DNA of 64,000 nt from Methanothermobacter sp. CaT2 (GTDB taxonomy: Archaea; Methanobacteriota; Methanobacteria; Methanobacteriales; Methanothermobacteraceae): NCBI RefSeq assembly GCF_000828575.1, contig NZ_AP011952.1, positions 1,623,501 to 1,687,500 on the forward strand. Reading direction: 5' to 3'. Each line of letters begins with the position of its first letter. Position 1 is the stretch's first letter. The notes under the pieces were generated by a model. It did no database searches and was not told the origin of the DNA. It saw only the letters and a program-made list of their open reading frames with translations. A program made the translations under genes and the position numbers. Below, one piece after another: positions 43,825-53,063 of the stretch.

Positions 43825-44355
43825 TCATTCCCTGAGGTGCTTAACAAGGTGACCGAGTTCAGGGACAGCAATTTGAATTCCAAGTTCCACCGCGTTCGGT
43901 GACCCTGGAAGTGCAAATATCAGTGTTTTTCTGTATACACCCGCCGTTGCCCTGCTGAGTATCGCCCCTGCTCCCAGCTTTTTAAATGAGAGGTACCTGA
44001 ATATCTCACCGAAACCATCCAGTTCCTTTTCAAAGATACCCCTTAGGGTCTCCACTGTTATGTCTCTACTTCCGATTCCTGTGCCACCGGTGGTAAATAT
44101 AACGTCAGCACCCTTATCTATCATATCATCAACTGCAGATAGAAGTTCATGTCTGTCATCGGGTATTATCCTGTATTCCTTAACAGAGTAACTTTCAGAC
44201 AGTGCCTCCATGAGTTTTCTGCCTGATAGGTCACCTTCAGGTATTTCACCGGTTTTTCTGAATTCCTCATATTTTGAATCACTGAGGGTGATGACACCGC
44301 AGATTATGTCCTCTGGAGCCAATCTCCTGTGCTCCTCCATGCTGGAACTTTTCAT
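43825..44355 (-). CDS. moaB: Molybdenum cofactor biosynthesis protein MoaB
   Basis: A ~176-residue MoaB/MogA-fold protein: GVITLSDSKYEEFRKTGE, TTGGTGIGSRDITVETLRGI (molybdopterin-binding loop) and FALPGSPNAVELG. It adenylates molybdopterin before metal insertion; in this genus the metal may be W or Mo for formylmethanofuran dehydrogenase. ATG 44355 is chosen over TTG 44364; ATG 44340 is also possible. A TATA box (minus strand ACTTATAAATTGC, ~44417-44429) gives a short leader. Confidence 0.9.
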   Translation of the reverse strand: MKSSSMEEHRRLAPEDIICGVITLSDSKYEEFRKTGEIPEGDLSGRKLMEALSESYSVKEYRIIPDDRHELLSAVDDMIDKGADVIFTTGGTGIGSRDITVETLRGIFEKELDGFGEIFRYLSFKKLGAGAILSRATAGVYRKTLIFALPGSPNAVELGIQIAVPELGHLVKHLRE

Positions 44356-44416
44356 ATCAATCAACCGGTATCTTAATAATAAATTGTGGATGTAACATGC
44401 TATTTATTGTGGGTGC

Positions 44417-44429
44417 AATTTATAAGTCT
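44417..44429 (-). promoter_or_regulatory. TATA box of moaB
   Basis: Minus-strand ACTTATAAATTGC is a strong archaeal TATA match ~65 bases ahead of the moaB ATG; predicted transcription start near 44398. It shows that the folded element further upstream need not be part of the moaB leader. Confidence 0.5.
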
Positions 44430-44469
44430 TTTGGTTTTTCTGTAAGCGAAAGTGAGTATATCCACGTTT

Positions 44470-44600
44470 CTGACAAGGAGAGAAAAGTAATAAAAATTTA
44501 TGGCGGTTTGGTCTGGGTAGGGTTTGATATTGGATTGGAGGCGGTTTCAATTCCAATTTAAAAGACCAGAATAAGTTTAAAAGTCCTGGACCCTACCCGT
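44470..44600 (-). ncRNA. Candidate structured small RNA 1 (three-way junction)
   Basis: Read on the minus strand from ~44600: closing stem GGGTAGGGT (44598-44590) with ACCCTACCC (44523-44515), nine perfect pairs. Inside are two hairpins: CCAG...CTGG (loop TTTTAAACTTA-like) and ATTGGA...TCCAAT, making a three-way junction. A TATA box (minus CTTTATAAATAG, ~44620-44631) sits ~25 bases before the 5' end, and a T-rich tract (AAATTTTTATTACTTTTCTC) follows the closing stem, so promoter, fold and terminator are in order. No known family recognised; it could also be a long moaB leader. Confidence 0.5.
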
Positions 44601-44738
44601 TTACTATATATTAACACCACTATTTATAAAGTTTTCGTTAGATTGGTTCAACCGTTCTCAAGGACCTTTAAGCGCATTTAAGGGTTTTTAAACCATCTAA
44701 ACATGAAAATAGCTGTTTTAATTTACTTTACAGAACTT

Positions 44739-44865
44739 CATGGTAATACTTTTTTACACCTGCCCGATTATCTGCATGGTCGGTTGATGGGGTGTATCTG
44801 GGGTTCTTCCACAGGAAAAGCCCCAACCCGCCACTTCCCCATGCGAGGGTAAATTTATTACCATG
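44739..44865 (-). ncRNA. Candidate structured RNA 2 (long nested hairpin)
   Basis: Nested perfect or near-perfect stems over 127 bases: CATGGTAATA 44739-44748 with TATTACCATG 44856-44865 (10 bp); GCATGG 44774-44779 with CCATGC 44839-44844; CGGTTG 44781-44786 with CAACCCG 44824-44830 (one bulge); and an 11-bp stem, one mismatch, 3-base loop, 44800-44810 with 44814-44824. Strand is uncertain because stems work both ways. Minus is favoured: ATTATAATATAA (44893-44904 region) would start transcription at ~44872, just before the stem. No protein frame spans it. Not a tRNA, RNase P or SRP RNA by eye. Confidence 0.5.
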
Positions 44866-44889
44866 CTTCACCAAACTGAAAAATGGAAA

Positions 44890-44905
44890 CTTATTATATT
44901 ATAAT
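44890..44905 (+). promoter_or_regulatory. TATA region shared by the Nob1 gene and candidate RNA 2
   Basis: CTTATTATATTATAAT is nearly symmetric and can be read as a TATA box both ways: plus-strand start near 44922 (almost leaderless for ATG 44928) and minus-strand start near 44872. Confidence 0.4.
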
Positions 44906-44927
44906 CCCTGATTAATACGTGGTCTTA

Positions 44928-45425
44928 ATGAAGAGGGTTCTTGATGCATCTGCATTCATAAACGGATACATACCTGAGGGCACTGAAAACTACACAGTGA
45001 AGTCTGTAACAGATGAGATAAGGGACTTCAAATCGGCCATGGTCCTTGAGAGGGCACTCAGTGATGGCAGACTCAGAATAATGGAACCTGACCCTGAGAG
45101 CATGAGGGAGGTGGATGAGGTCACCAGCAGATCAGGGGATGCCATGAGACTGTCCAGTACAGACAGGGAGGTTATAGGACTTGCCGTTTCACTCAAAAAG
45201 AGGGGAGGGGTAACTGTAATCACCGATGACTATACAATACAGAACACCCTCAGAATTCTTGGAATAGATTTCAGCAGTGTCCTCACATCAGGTATAAAGG
45301 AGACCTATCAGTGGAGGAAGATATGCACTGGATGCAGGAGGGTGTACCCTCAGGACTACCAGTTTGGGGAATGTGAGATATGTGGCTCAGAGATAAAGAA
45401 GAAAAGATACAGGTCCCGCCGTTAG
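44928..45425 (+). CDS. nob1: Nob1-type rRNA endonuclease (PIN domain plus zinc ribbon)
   Basis: A ~165-residue protein. PIN domain with acidic metal ligands: [10 protein letters not shown] (Asp near the start), VTDEIRDF (Glu), [11 protein letters not shown] and [10 protein letters not shown] (Asp). A C-terminal zinc ribbon (CTGCRRVYP ... CEICGSEI) follows, the Nob1 layout. Nob1 cuts the 3' end of 16S rRNA during small-subunit maturation. ATG 44928 is used; GTG 44919 is open but too close to the expected transcription start. Confidence 0.9.
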   Translation: MKRVLDASAFINGYIPEGTENYTVKSVTDEIRDFKSAMVLERALSDGRLRIMEPDPESMREVDEVTSRSGDAMRLSSTDREVIGLAVSLKKRGGVTVITDDYTIQNTLRILGIDFSSVLTSGIKETYQWRKICTGCRRVYPQDYQFGECEICGSEIKKKRYRSRR

Positions 45426-45456
45426 AGGGGATCTTGCAGGAAGCTCAGGTGATCTT

Positions 45457-46578
45457 ATGAGGATAGGCGTGGTTGTCCACGGACCGCAGATAGTTGATTC
45501 AGGATACGCAGCAAAACTCATAGATTTTCTAAAAAAATATGGGGAGGTCAGGGCAAGACTCGGGGGCACAATGGGGCGGACCGCGGTCTATGACGCCCAC
45601 CTTGAGGATGTTATAGACATATCAGAGAAGAGACTCCCAAGTGAATCGGTTGACCTCTTTGCAGATGAGGGAGTTGACATTGTTGTCCTTATGAACTACG
45701 GAAAATCCCGTATCACAGGGCACGGATTTGGATACAAGGTTTTCCAGAGATCAGAAAAAAAACCGCCAGTTGTTCAGATAGAAAGACCAGGCGAACCCGA
45801 TGGAAGTGTTGTGGCATGGAAGAGGGAGGCCGAGCCATTCGCAGAGAAACTGGCACGTGAACTTGAACTCGAAATGGTGGATCCAGAGGAGGTATGCAGG
45901 GAGATCTTCCATGGAGAACCATGCGGTGAACAGAAGCCTGACAGAAGGGAGTACCGGAGACTCGTGGGTGTCTCAGAGAATGAGAACATATTCGTAAATG
46001 GTATAGTTGTGGGTGTCTCAACGTCAGACGACGTCACCCTTGTTGCAGAGGATGGTGTGATCACTGAGATAATAGGGGGGAACATAAAGGAACACGGTGT
46101 TGAAAAACTTGGAAGGGTTAACCTCAAGGATGCGGTTGTAAAGACAGGACTTCTCCGCCGCTCCGAGGTAAGACCCAGAAAGGTGAAGGTAAGGAAAAAT
46201 AATAAAAAGAAGTACCGGGTTTCGTTCTTAAACCACGCAGCAGAGGACATATACACGCTTCATGACTCTGATCTTGTTGTCACGGTTGGAGATGATACAA
46301 CGCTCGTGGCTGCAGATATACTCTATAGATTCGATGTTCCCATAATAGGGATAACAGACGGTGATATAGATAGGGTGGTTAAGAAGGGCTTCAAATGCGC
46401 AGATTCGATTATAATAGAGTTTGATGGGGGATGGGACGATATAGTTGGCGAAAGAATCCACAGGGAGCTCTTCAGGGGTAAAAACACCATTGAAACCCAT
46501 GATTTGGAAACTTTTAAAAGGGATTTACTACAGATTATAGATAATATAGGTGCAAGCTACACCGTGAGATACACCTAA
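45457..46578 (+). CDS. DUF2117 family protein
   Basis: A 373-residue archaeal protein ([75 protein letters not shown]). The N-terminal part resembles a nucleotide/phosphate-binding alpha-beta fold, and the GDDTTL loop recalls the GGDGT/GDD loops of NAD-kinase-like folds, but no activity is established for DUF2117. Lies 31 bp after Nob1 and just before the methanogenesis marker run on the same strand; conserved in methanogens. Confidence 0.75.
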   Translation: MRIGVVVHGPQIVDSGYAAKLIDFLKKYGEVRARLGGTMGRTAVYDAHLEDVIDISEKRLPSESVDLFADEGVDIVVLMNYGKSRITGHGFGYKVFQRSEKKPPVVQIERPGEPDGSVVAWKREAEPFAEKLARELELEMVDPEEVCREIFHGEPCGEQKPDRREYRRLVGVSENENIFVNGIVVGVSTSDDVTLVAEDGVITEIIGGNIKEHGVEKLGRVNLKDAVVKTGLLRRSEVRPRKVKVRKNNKKKYRVSFLNHAAEDIYTLHDSDLVVTVGDDTTLVAADILYRFDVPIIGITDGDIDRVVKKGFKCADSIIIEFDGGWDDIVGERIHRELFRGKNTIETHDLETFKRDLLQIIDNIGASYTVRYT

Positions 46579-46600
46579 ACCGATAAAAAGAGGTGTGGAA

Positions 46601-47587
46601 TTGGATTTAGATGATATCATCCATTCCCTTAAAAATTTTGAGGGTGTAACAAGAAAACGGCCAATAAGAAATATAGTTTCTATTCTTAATGATGCATTCA
46701 GTGTCTCGGGGAAAACACATCTCGGTTACGGTGATGACGCATCGGCCATCAGGATCGGAGACGGAAAACTTCTTTTACTGGCAGCAGATGGAATATGGGG
46801 GCGTCTGATGGAGGCTGACCCCCACTGGGCCGGTTACTGTTCTGTGCTTGTTAATGTTAACGATATTGCAGCCATGGGCGGCAAACCCGTGGGCATGGTC
46901 AATGTTCTCTCAATTAACTCACGGGAGACCTGTTACAGTGTGATGGAGGGTATAAGGGAGGGGGCAGAGAAGTTCGGTGTCCCAATGGTAGGGGGCCACG
47001 TGCACCCTGACACACCCTACGACGCACTTGATGTTTCAATTGCAGGTATAGCATCTGAGGATGCTCTCATAACAAGCTGTGACGCAGAACCCGGCGACAG
47101 GGTTATAGTGGGCATAGACCTCGATGGAAGGCCACACCCCTCATTTCCCCTGAACTGGGACACAACCACCCATAAAACACCTGAGGAGGTGCAGTTCCAG
47201 ATTGAGGTAATGTCCATCATCGCAGAGAGAAAGCTGGTAACTGCAGGTAAGGATATAAGCAACCCGGGGACACTTGGAACACTGGGGATGCTACTTGAGG
47301 CATCGGATGTGGGTGCATGGGTGGAACTGGAATCAATACCACGTAACAGATCAGTTAGGTGGGAGGACTGGCTTCGAATGTACCCTGGCTCAGGTTTTGT
47401 GCTGACGGCACGCCCAGAAAATGTTGCTGAATGTATTGAACTACTCGAGTCTGCCGGAATAACCGCATCAGACGCAGGGGAGATAGTATCCGAAAGAAAA
47501 CTCCACTTAGTCCATGATAATGATGAAAGGGTCCTCTTTGACTTTGAAAGGGACATCATAACAGGTGTGATAGAAGAAAAAATATGA
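46601..47587 (+). CDS. mmp2: Methanogenesis marker protein 2 (AIR synthase-related)
   Basis: A 328-residue PurM/SelD-fold ATP-binding protein: [40 protein letters not shown] and [17 protein letters not shown], then a C-terminal PurM lid. This matches the protein family called methanogenesis marker 2, found essentially only in methanogens and relatives. The AIR-synthase fold phosphorylates or activates a carbonyl or selenium-type substrate; the actual reaction is unknown. Start at 46601 (TTG, with AAAGAGGTG upstream) is likelier than 46595. First gene of the marker run. Confidence 0.85.
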   Translation: MDLDDIIHSLKNFEGVTRKRPIRNIVSILNDAFSVSGKTHLGYGDDASAIRIGDGKLLLLAADGIWGRLMEADPHWAGYCSVLVNVNDIAAMGGKPVGMVNVLSINSRETCYSVMEGIREGAEKFGVPMVGGHVHPDTPYDALDVSIAGIASEDALITSCDAEPGDRVIVGIDLDGRPHPSFPLNWDTTTHKTPEEVQFQIEVMSIIAERKLVTAGKDISNPGTLGTLGMLLEASDVGAWVELESIPRNRSVRWEDWLRMYPGSGFVLTARPENVAECIELLESAGITASDAGEIVSERKLHLVHDNDERVLFDFERDIITGVIEEKI

Positions 47588-47597
47588 GGGAGATCTG

Positions 47598-49139
47598 ATG
47601 TTTGTTAAGGTTAATGGACTGGATGTTGAACTCCCGGAGGGGGCCACAGTGAGGGATGCCATCGATGCTACAGGGGCCCCCTATGTGGAAGGCGCCCTTG
47701 TGGGCCTCATAAGCGGCACAAGGGAACTTGAAAGGACAATAGACACATACCGGATCAAAACAACAGCAGGAAGCATCCTGATTGAACTGCTCCCTGAGGA
47801 AGCACCTGAAATCGTTGAGACATGGAGGGAGGTCTACAGCAACCTTGAAAACCTCCGTATAAGGTGGACAACCCCATCCGAGATTTCAATGGGACCCCTG
47901 AAAACAGAACTGGAGCCGTCAAGGAAGGAATTCTTCTACGACGAGAATGAGGTTATAATGAGCCTCTCAGGGTTCAGCCCGGATTCAACCCATATAATAA
48001 TCTCCAGGGACCCCCATTCATCAGTATACGGCGCCCCAGCTGAGAACAGGGGTGTTTTTGCAAGGGTAACCGGAGGGGGAAGAACCATTGAGCGGCTGAC
48101 AGACCGCGACGTGATAAGGTCAGTGGAACCAGTTGTTGAGAGAAAAAGCATAGTTGAGAGCGCCGCAGTGACAGACCTTGAAACACCACTTGAGGATGGA
48201 AACCAGATATTCACCTACGTTAAGGTAAAACCATCCCACGAGTCCCCCCAGTCTGTTGAACACTTCTTCACAATGGTGGAGGAGGGGAAACTGAGGGTCG
48301 ACTATGAGGCCAACTCATTCATAGGTTTCTACTCCCTTCAGGGGATAAAAAAGGATCCTGAAAAAATAGCAAAGAGAAACAGGGGCACAGTGACCCTTCG
48401 AAACACTGGAAGGGGCGCTGGAAGGGTTTACATATACAGGGAGGACAGGGTTTCAACACCATCCCACAACCTCATAGGAAACGTTACAGATGGAATGGAA
48501 CTGGTGGATATAGCAGGGGAAGGGGACCACATCACGGTGGAGTGCGAACCCGGTAGGATAATGACAGTCTCCATGACCCAGAAGGATGCAGAGGAATACC
48601 TTAAAGGGTACGGTGTTGAGCAGATAAGGGACGGCATAATGCTTGACGATGCGATCGTTGTGGCCCAGGACCCACCCTACACCATGGACATACTCAAGGA
48701 GGGAAAGGTCAGAACAGTGGGCATAGAGGCCGATAAAATCCTGGAGGTTGAACTGGACCCTGGTGCGCCAAGGTCCTCATGGTACTTCCGCAGACTCACA
48801 GGCCTCATCGACACACCCATCGGATCCCTCAAGGTACACTTCGCCTTCCCAGGCATGAAGGTGGTGATGTTTGAGGGTGACAGATCCCTGGCAAAGGGCC
48901 TTGTACCGGAGAAAACACCTGCAAACTGCGTTAAAAAGGGCAGCATTGGCATAACAAACATGTCAAGGAGACACATAGGTATGGTTGGTGTTAGACTCGA
49001 GGACAACGATGAATACGGCCCAACAGGGGAACCATTCAACGGCACCAACATAATAGGCAGAATCACAGAGGGCCTTGAGAATGTTGAAAAATTCAAAGAG
49101 GGGGACACGGTGTATGTCCGGGAAAGAAAAAAATCATGA
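47598..49139 (+). CDS. mmp3: Methanogenesis marker protein 3
   Basis: A 513-residue protein of the UPF0288/methanogenesis marker 3 family. It opens with a ubiquitin-like beta-grasp segment ([20 protein letters not shown]), contains a central cyclophilin-related region, and ends with [20 protein letters not shown]. Marker 3 was reported as a component of the methyl-coenzyme M reductase activation complex. GGGAGATCTG precedes ATG 47598. Ten bases after marker 2; its end is close to the next gene. Confidence 0.88.
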   Translation: MFVKVNGLDVELPEGATVRDAIDATGAPYVEGALVGLISGTRELERTIDTYRIKTTAGSILIELLPEEAPEIVETWREVYSNLENLRIRWTTPSEISMGPLKTELEPSRKEFFYDENEVIMSLSGFSPDSTHIIISRDPHSSVYGAPAENRGVFARVTGGGRTIERLTDRDVIRSVEPVVERKSIVESAAVTDLETPLEDGNQIFTYVKVKPSHESPQSVEHFFTMVEEGKLRVDYEANSFIGFYSLQGIKKDPEKIAKRNRGTVTLRNTGRGAGRVYIYREDRVSTPSHNLIGNVTDGMELVDIAGEGDHITVECEPGRIMTVSMTQKDAEEYLKGYGVEQIRDGIMLDDAIVVAQDPPYTMDILKEGKVRTVGIEADKILEVELDPGAPRSSWYFRRLTGLIDTPIGSLKVHFAFPGMKVVMFEGDRSLAKGLVPEKTPANCVKKGSIGITNMSRRHIGMVGVRLEDNDEYGPTGEPFNGTNIIGRITEGLENVEKFKEGDTVYVRERKKS

Positions 49140-49152
49140 GGAATCAACAAGA

Positions 49153-49560
49153 ATGATAATACTTGGGCCGTCATCAAGGCTGAGCTCATCGGAACTTGTC
49201 CAGAGGCTCCACCTCCTTGGACTGCCACTGACCATAAAATCAACATGTTACGGTGCGCTGGTGCATGGGGACACAGAGACTGTGAGGGAGGCTGTCAGAA
49301 AAATACGCAGCCTGGACCCGGCCAACATATTCACAAAGGAGAGGGGGTTCCCACCTGGGGACCCCCGGAGATGCAGAGGACACAGAGGAGCAGCAAGGGA
49401 GGGTTACCATCAGCTTGAAAAGGAATTCAAACTACTCGGATATGTGGGCGAGGCCCTTGAAAGGCCCCAGAAGGCCGAACCCGAAAAAAAGGAGAAGGTT
49501 TCTGTTGATGAATTCCGCGATGTAGTTGAGAGGAGTCTGAAATCCAGACAGAAAACATAG
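49153..49560 (+). CDS. mmp6: Methanogenesis marker protein 6
   Basis: A 135-residue protein ([60 protein letters not shown]). The frame is open to 49075, inside marker 3, but ATG 49153 has GAGGA nine bases upstream and follows the marker 3 stop, so it is used. Family known only from methanogens. The [16 protein letters not shown] stretch is strongly conserved-looking and includes one Cys; function unknown. Confidence 0.85.
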   Translation: MIILGPSSRLSSSELVQRLHLLGLPLTIKSTCYGALVHGDTETVREAVRKIRSLDPANIFTKERGFPPGDPRRCRGHRGAAREGYHQLEKEFKLLGYVGEALERPQKAEPEKKEKVSVDEFRDVVERSLKSRQKT

Positions 49561-49571
49561 GGCTGATTGAA

Positions 49572-49943
49572 ATGAAAATAACTTCATCATCCACTGGAGA
49601 GGAACTCAAGGAACTTGGAATGTGTATACATGAACTTGTAAGTCGTCTTCCCCTCACAATAAGGAGCCGGGAAGCAAAGGGTCTTCGAATAGAGGACGGC
49701 AAGGTGATCGATGACAGCTACACAGGACCCGTACTTGAAAAGGTCCTTGAATCAGGTGAGATAGCAAGGGAGACACCTGAGAGGGGACCCTACAAGGGAA
49801 TACCCGTGGTCGTGGTACCCCTGAAGGAGAATGGCGAGGTACTCTGTGCGGTGGGAATCGTTGATGCCACAAAGGGCCTCTTCACAGACATGGTTGAAAT
49901 AGCCAGAAGACCCCAGGAGGGAGACAGGGGGGAATTCTATTGA
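49572..49943 (+). CDS. DUF2111 family protein
   Basis: A 123-residue protein ([54 protein letters not shown]). The core looks like a GAF/profilin-like sensor fold as in DUF2111, which accompanies markers 5 and 6 in methanogens. It starts 11 bp after marker 6. Its stop overlaps the TTG start of marker 5, so the two are translationally coupled. Function unknown. Confidence 0.75.
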   Translation: MKITSSSTGEELKELGMCIHELVSRLPLTIRSREAKGLRIEDGKVIDDSYTGPVLEKVLESGEIARETPERGPYKGIPVVVVPLKENGEVLCAVGIVDATKGLFTDMVEIARRPQEGDRGEFY

Positions 49944-50386
49944 AGATAGCGATATTTCCACCAAATTCACTTATACTTGCAGATCTTGTTGAAAGAAGGG
50001 GACATGAACCCCTTGTAATCCAGAAAGAAATCAGGGAGAAGGTTACAGACCCTGAAATCGATTCACCACCCTTCAACATAACCGAGGAGGACCCGATAAG
50101 GGGCCTGAAGTACGCGGCAATAGAGGTTCCCTCAGGTGTAAGGGGGAGAATGGCAATCCTAGGGCCCCTCATAGAGGAGGCGGATGCCGCCATAATAATG
50201 GAGGAAGCCCCCTTTGGTTTTGGATGCATAGGATGCGCAAGGACCAATGAACTCTGCGTATTCCAGCTCAGGAAGAAGGGCATACCCACACTTGAACTGA
50301 AATACCCCACAACAAGGGAAGAGACAATAGATGTGGTTAACAGGATAAACAAATTCCTGGACGAACTGGAGGCTCAAAATGGTTAA
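49940..50386 (+). CDS. mmp5: Methanogenesis marker protein 5
   Basis: A 148-residue protein ([54 protein letters not shown]). Family limited to methanogens; two conserved cysteines in CIGC and one in NELC may bind metal. It starts at TTG 49940 behind GGGGGGA and overlaps the genes on both sides by four and eight bases. Confidence 0.85.
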   Translation: MKIAIFPPNSLILADLVERRGHEPLVIQKEIREKVTDPEIDSPPFNITEEDPIRGLKYAAIEVPSGVRGRMAILGPLIEEADAAIIMEEAPFGFGCIGCARTNELCVFQLRKKGIPTLELKYPTTREETIDVVNRINKFLDELEAQNG

Positions 50387-51617
50387 AATAGCCCAGATTT
50401 CATGTGGAACCGACTACAGCGGTGTTCAGAAGGAAATTGAAAAGGCAGCGAGGACTTTTGGGGCCGAAATAGTGATCCCCGAGGCGGACCTTGACTACAT
50501 AGACGAGGCCTATGAAAAATTTGGGTTCAACTGTGCCAGTTCAAGCATAAAACTCATGATAGCAAGGGCAATGTCAATCGTTGAGGGCAAAACAGATGCC
50601 GACGCGGTTTTCATAGCAACCTGCTTCAGGTGTGCAGAGGGGGCCCTTGTAAGGAACGAGATAAGGAGGTTCATACAGCAGAACACAAGGCTTCCAGTTG
50701 TAACCTACTCATTCACAGAGAGAACAAAGGCCGATGAACTGTTCATACGTATGGAGGCGCTCTCAACAATAGTGGCAAGGAAAAGCATACTTGCAAGGGA
50801 GAAACAGGAGGGCCTAACCCTTGGAATCGATTCAGGTTCAACAACCACCAAGGTAGTGCTGATGGAGGATAACGAGGTTATAGGAACAGGATGGCTTCCC
50901 ACAACAGATGTCCTTGGCTCCGCAGAGAAGGGCATAGAGGAGGCCCTCGCAGGTACAGGTTACACGCTGAAGGACCTGGATGGGATAGGAGTTACAGGTT
51001 ACGGCAGGTTAACCATAGGGAAACATTACGGGGCCGACCTCATACAGGAGGAGCTCAGTGTGAACTCCAAGGGTGCAGTGTTCCTTGCAGACCACCAGAA
51101 GGGGGAGGCAACGGTCCTGGATATAGGTGGTATGGACAACAAGGTCATAACCGTCAACGATGGCATACCCGACAACTTCACCATGGGGGGTATCTGCGCC
51201 GGTGCATCAGGACGTTTCCTGGAGATAACAGCCAGGAGGCTTGGAGTGGAGATAGATGAACTTGGAAGCCTGGCAATGAAGGGGGACTACCGGAAGGCGA
51301 TGCTCAACAGTTACTGCATAGTCTTTGGTATACAGGACCTTGTAACCGCACTTGCAGCGGGAGTTTCAAGGGAGGATGCAGCAGCCGCGGCATGCCACTC
51401 GGTGGCCGAACAGGTATATGAGCAGCAGCTCCAGGAGATAGATGTGAGGGAACCCCTCATACAGGTGGGTGGAACATCCCTTATAGAGGGCCTTGTTAAG
51501 GCGGTAAGTGATATCTTGGGTGGTATCGATGTCATCGTACCCCCATATTCACAGCACATAGGCGCAGTTGGAGCGGCCCTCCTTGTTTCTGGAATGAAAG
51601 ACATCAGTGAGGGTTAA
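50379..51617 (+). CDS. mmp15: Methanogenesis marker protein 15 (BadF/BadG/BcrA/BcrD-type ATPase)
   Basis: A 412-residue ASKHA-fold ATPase. Phosphate loop 1 [14 protein letters not shown] (res. ~147-160), [10 protein letters not shown], phosphate loop 2 [13 protein letters not shown], and the cluster-binding region [14 protein letters not shown], where the Cys matches the [4Fe-4S] ligand of 2-hydroxyacyl-CoA dehydratase activators. It has an N-terminal ~140-residue extension with cysteines ([15 protein letters not shown] [10 protein letters not shown]). Such activators drive ATP-dependent low-potential electron transfer. Reductive activation of Ni in methyl-CoM reductase is an attractive role. 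Confidence 0.88.
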   Translation: MVKIAQISCGTDYSGVQKEIEKAARTFGAEIVIPEADLDYIDEAYEKFGFNCASSSIKLMIARAMSIVEGKTDADAVFIATCFRCAEGALVRNEIRRFIQQNTRLPVVTYSFTERTKADELFIRMEALSTIVARKSILAREKQEGLTLGIDSGSTTTKVVLMEDNEVIGTGWLPTTDVLGSAEKGIEEALAGTGYTLKDLDGIGVTGYGRLTIGKHYGADLIQEELSVNSKGAVFLADHQKGEATVLDIGGMDNKVITVNDGIPDNFTMGGICAGASGRFLEITARRLGVEIDELGSLAMKGDYRKAMLNSYCIVFGIQDLVTALAAGVSREDAAAAACHSVAEQVYEQQLQEIDVREPLIQVGGTSLIEGLVKAVSDILGGIDVIVPPYSQHIGAVGAALLVSGMKDISEG

Positions 51618-51618
51618 A

Positions 51619-52176
51619 ATGGGGATAAATGTTGAGTGCTACGACCCTAGGGGTGCAGAGGTCTATGAGATAATAGCCCGCCAGGTTCTCCAGGATCTCC
51701 AGCTTGCAAGGGCAGTTGATGACCTGAGGATATGGGTTGATCCCAGGGAGCCGGTCTTCATCATAGTGGTTAAGACACAGAGGACCTCTGAGCCGATTTA
51801 CCTTGAGGACATGGCTGAGATGGAGGTTGATAAGGCCACCGGAGCAGTCCACCTGAGGATAAGGGACGAGACGTACCTTCCACAGCTACTTGAAAGGCTC
51901 TGGGAGACACAGGGACGTGGAAGGGTACGGCAGCCATCCCGATTTGAGGTGGTGGTGGAGGACCCCATCTCTGATATCAGCGGAATGACGGTCCACGACC
52001 CCTCAATGAACCTGAGGAAGAGGGTCTACGATGCAATATTCCGTATAATACCAGAGGGATTCCGGGTTATAAGGGACCTTTCAGAGGATAACATAATAGC
52101 CCTTGTATGTACCGATGAGGTGCTCAGGGATGAATGGATTTTAAAGGCCAGGGAGATAATAGACGATATGAGGTGA
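51619..52176 (+). CDS. mmp17: Methanogenesis marker protein 17
   Basis: A 185-residue protein (VECYDPRGAEVYEIIARQVL; LRIWVDPREPVFIIVVKTQR; DISGMTVHDPSMNLRKRVYD). Methanogenesis marker 17 family; reported in the methyl-CoM reductase activation complex with marker 3, marker 7 and McrC. ATG 51619 behind GAGGGTT is used rather than the in-frame 51607. Placed directly after marker 15 and five bases before nifB. Confidence 0.85.
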   Translation: MGINVECYDPRGAEVYEIIARQVLQDLQLARAVDDLRIWVDPREPVFIIVVKTQRTSEPIYLEDMAEMEVDKATGAVHLRIRDETYLPQLLERLWETQGRGRVRQPSRFEVVVEDPISDISGMTVHDPSMNLRKRVYDAIFRIIPEGFRVIRDLSEDNIIALVCTDEVLRDEWILKAREIIDDMR

Positions 52177-52180
52177 AAAC

Positions 52181-53047
52181 ATGCCTGACCAGAGACAGAC
52201 ACGCTTTGCCCACATAACAAAGGCTCACCCTTGCTTCAATGAGAAACTGCACGACAGGGTTGGAAGGATCCACCTGCCCATCGCACCCCGCTGCAATATT
52301 CACTGCAAGTTCTGCACAAGGGATATCAGTGAATGCGAAAACCGGCCAGGGGTCACTGCAAGGATCATGACAGCCGAGGATGCAGTAAAGCACGTTGAGA
52401 AGGTTAAGAACGAGATGCCCATAAGTGTAATAGGGGTCGCAGGACCCGGCGATGCCCTTGCAAATGAGGAGACCTTCGAGTTCTTCAAAAAGGCCAGCAA
52501 GAAGTTCCCGGACCTCCTAAAATGCCTCAGCACCAATGGCCTGCTCCTTCCAGATAAGGCTGATGAACTGGCAGAAATTGGTGTTAACACAGTCACAGTA
52601 ACCGTGAACGCCATTGACCCTGACATAGGTGAGAAGATATACTCCTTTGTTATCTACAAGGATAAGGTCTACCATGGAAGGGAGGCCTTCGAGGTTCTCT
52701 CAAGGAACCAGCTTGAGGGTATAGAGAAACTTGCAGAGAAGGGTATCATTGTTAAGGTCAACAGTGTACTCATACCAGGCCTCAACGATGAACACATAGT
52801 CGACATTGCAAGGGAGGTTAAAAAGAGGGGAGCCTCCCTCATGAACGTTATACCACTCATACCGATGGGTGAGATGAAGGACTACCCACGGCCAACCTGT
52901 GAGGAGATCGAGAGGGTCAGGAACGAGGTTGAAAAGATAATACCCGTGTTCAGGGCATGCACACAGTGCAGGGCAGACGCCTACGGCATTCCAGGCAAAA
53001 AGGGCGCCGACAAGCACCTTGACATGACACCAGCGAGCCACTACTGA
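52181..53047 (+). CDS. nifB: NifB radical SAM protein (nitrogenase cofactor precursor synthase)
   Basis: A 288-residue radical SAM enzyme. SAM-cluster cysteines C38, C42, C45 are in APRCNIHCKFC. Additional cluster ligands typical of NifB are present: Cys18 (HPCF), Cys52 (ECENRPG) and the C-terminal C260-x2-C263 (ACTQCRAD). It ends without the NifX-like domain, as in other archaeal NifB. NifB fuses two [4Fe-4S] clusters and inserts carbide to make the [8Fe-9S-C] L-cluster. GAGGTGA precedes ATG 52181. It is the last gene of the marker run; nif structural genes are not in the window. Confidence 0.92.
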   Translation: MPDQRQTRFAHITKAHPCFNEKLHDRVGRIHLPIAPRCNIHCKFCTRDISECENRPGVTARIMTAEDAVKHVEKVKNEMPISVIGVAGPGDALANEETFEFFKKASKKFPDLLKCLSTNGLLLPDKADELAEIGVNTVTVTVNAIDPDIGEKIYSFVIYKDKVYHGREAFEVLSRNQLEGIEKLAEKGIIVKVNSVLIPGLNDEHIVDIAREVKKRGASLMNVIPLIPMGEMKDYPRPTCEEIERVRNEVEKIIPVFRACTQCRADAYGIPGKKGADKHLDMTPASHY

Positions 53048-53063
53048 AAATCCCGTGATAACC

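Noticed and set aside
44739..44865. tRNA or RNase P RNA in the folded element
   Set aside because: No cloverleaf with TTCGANT arm or 3' CCA-like pairing and no RNase P core motifs (GAGGAAAGTC, ACAGAA) on either strand.
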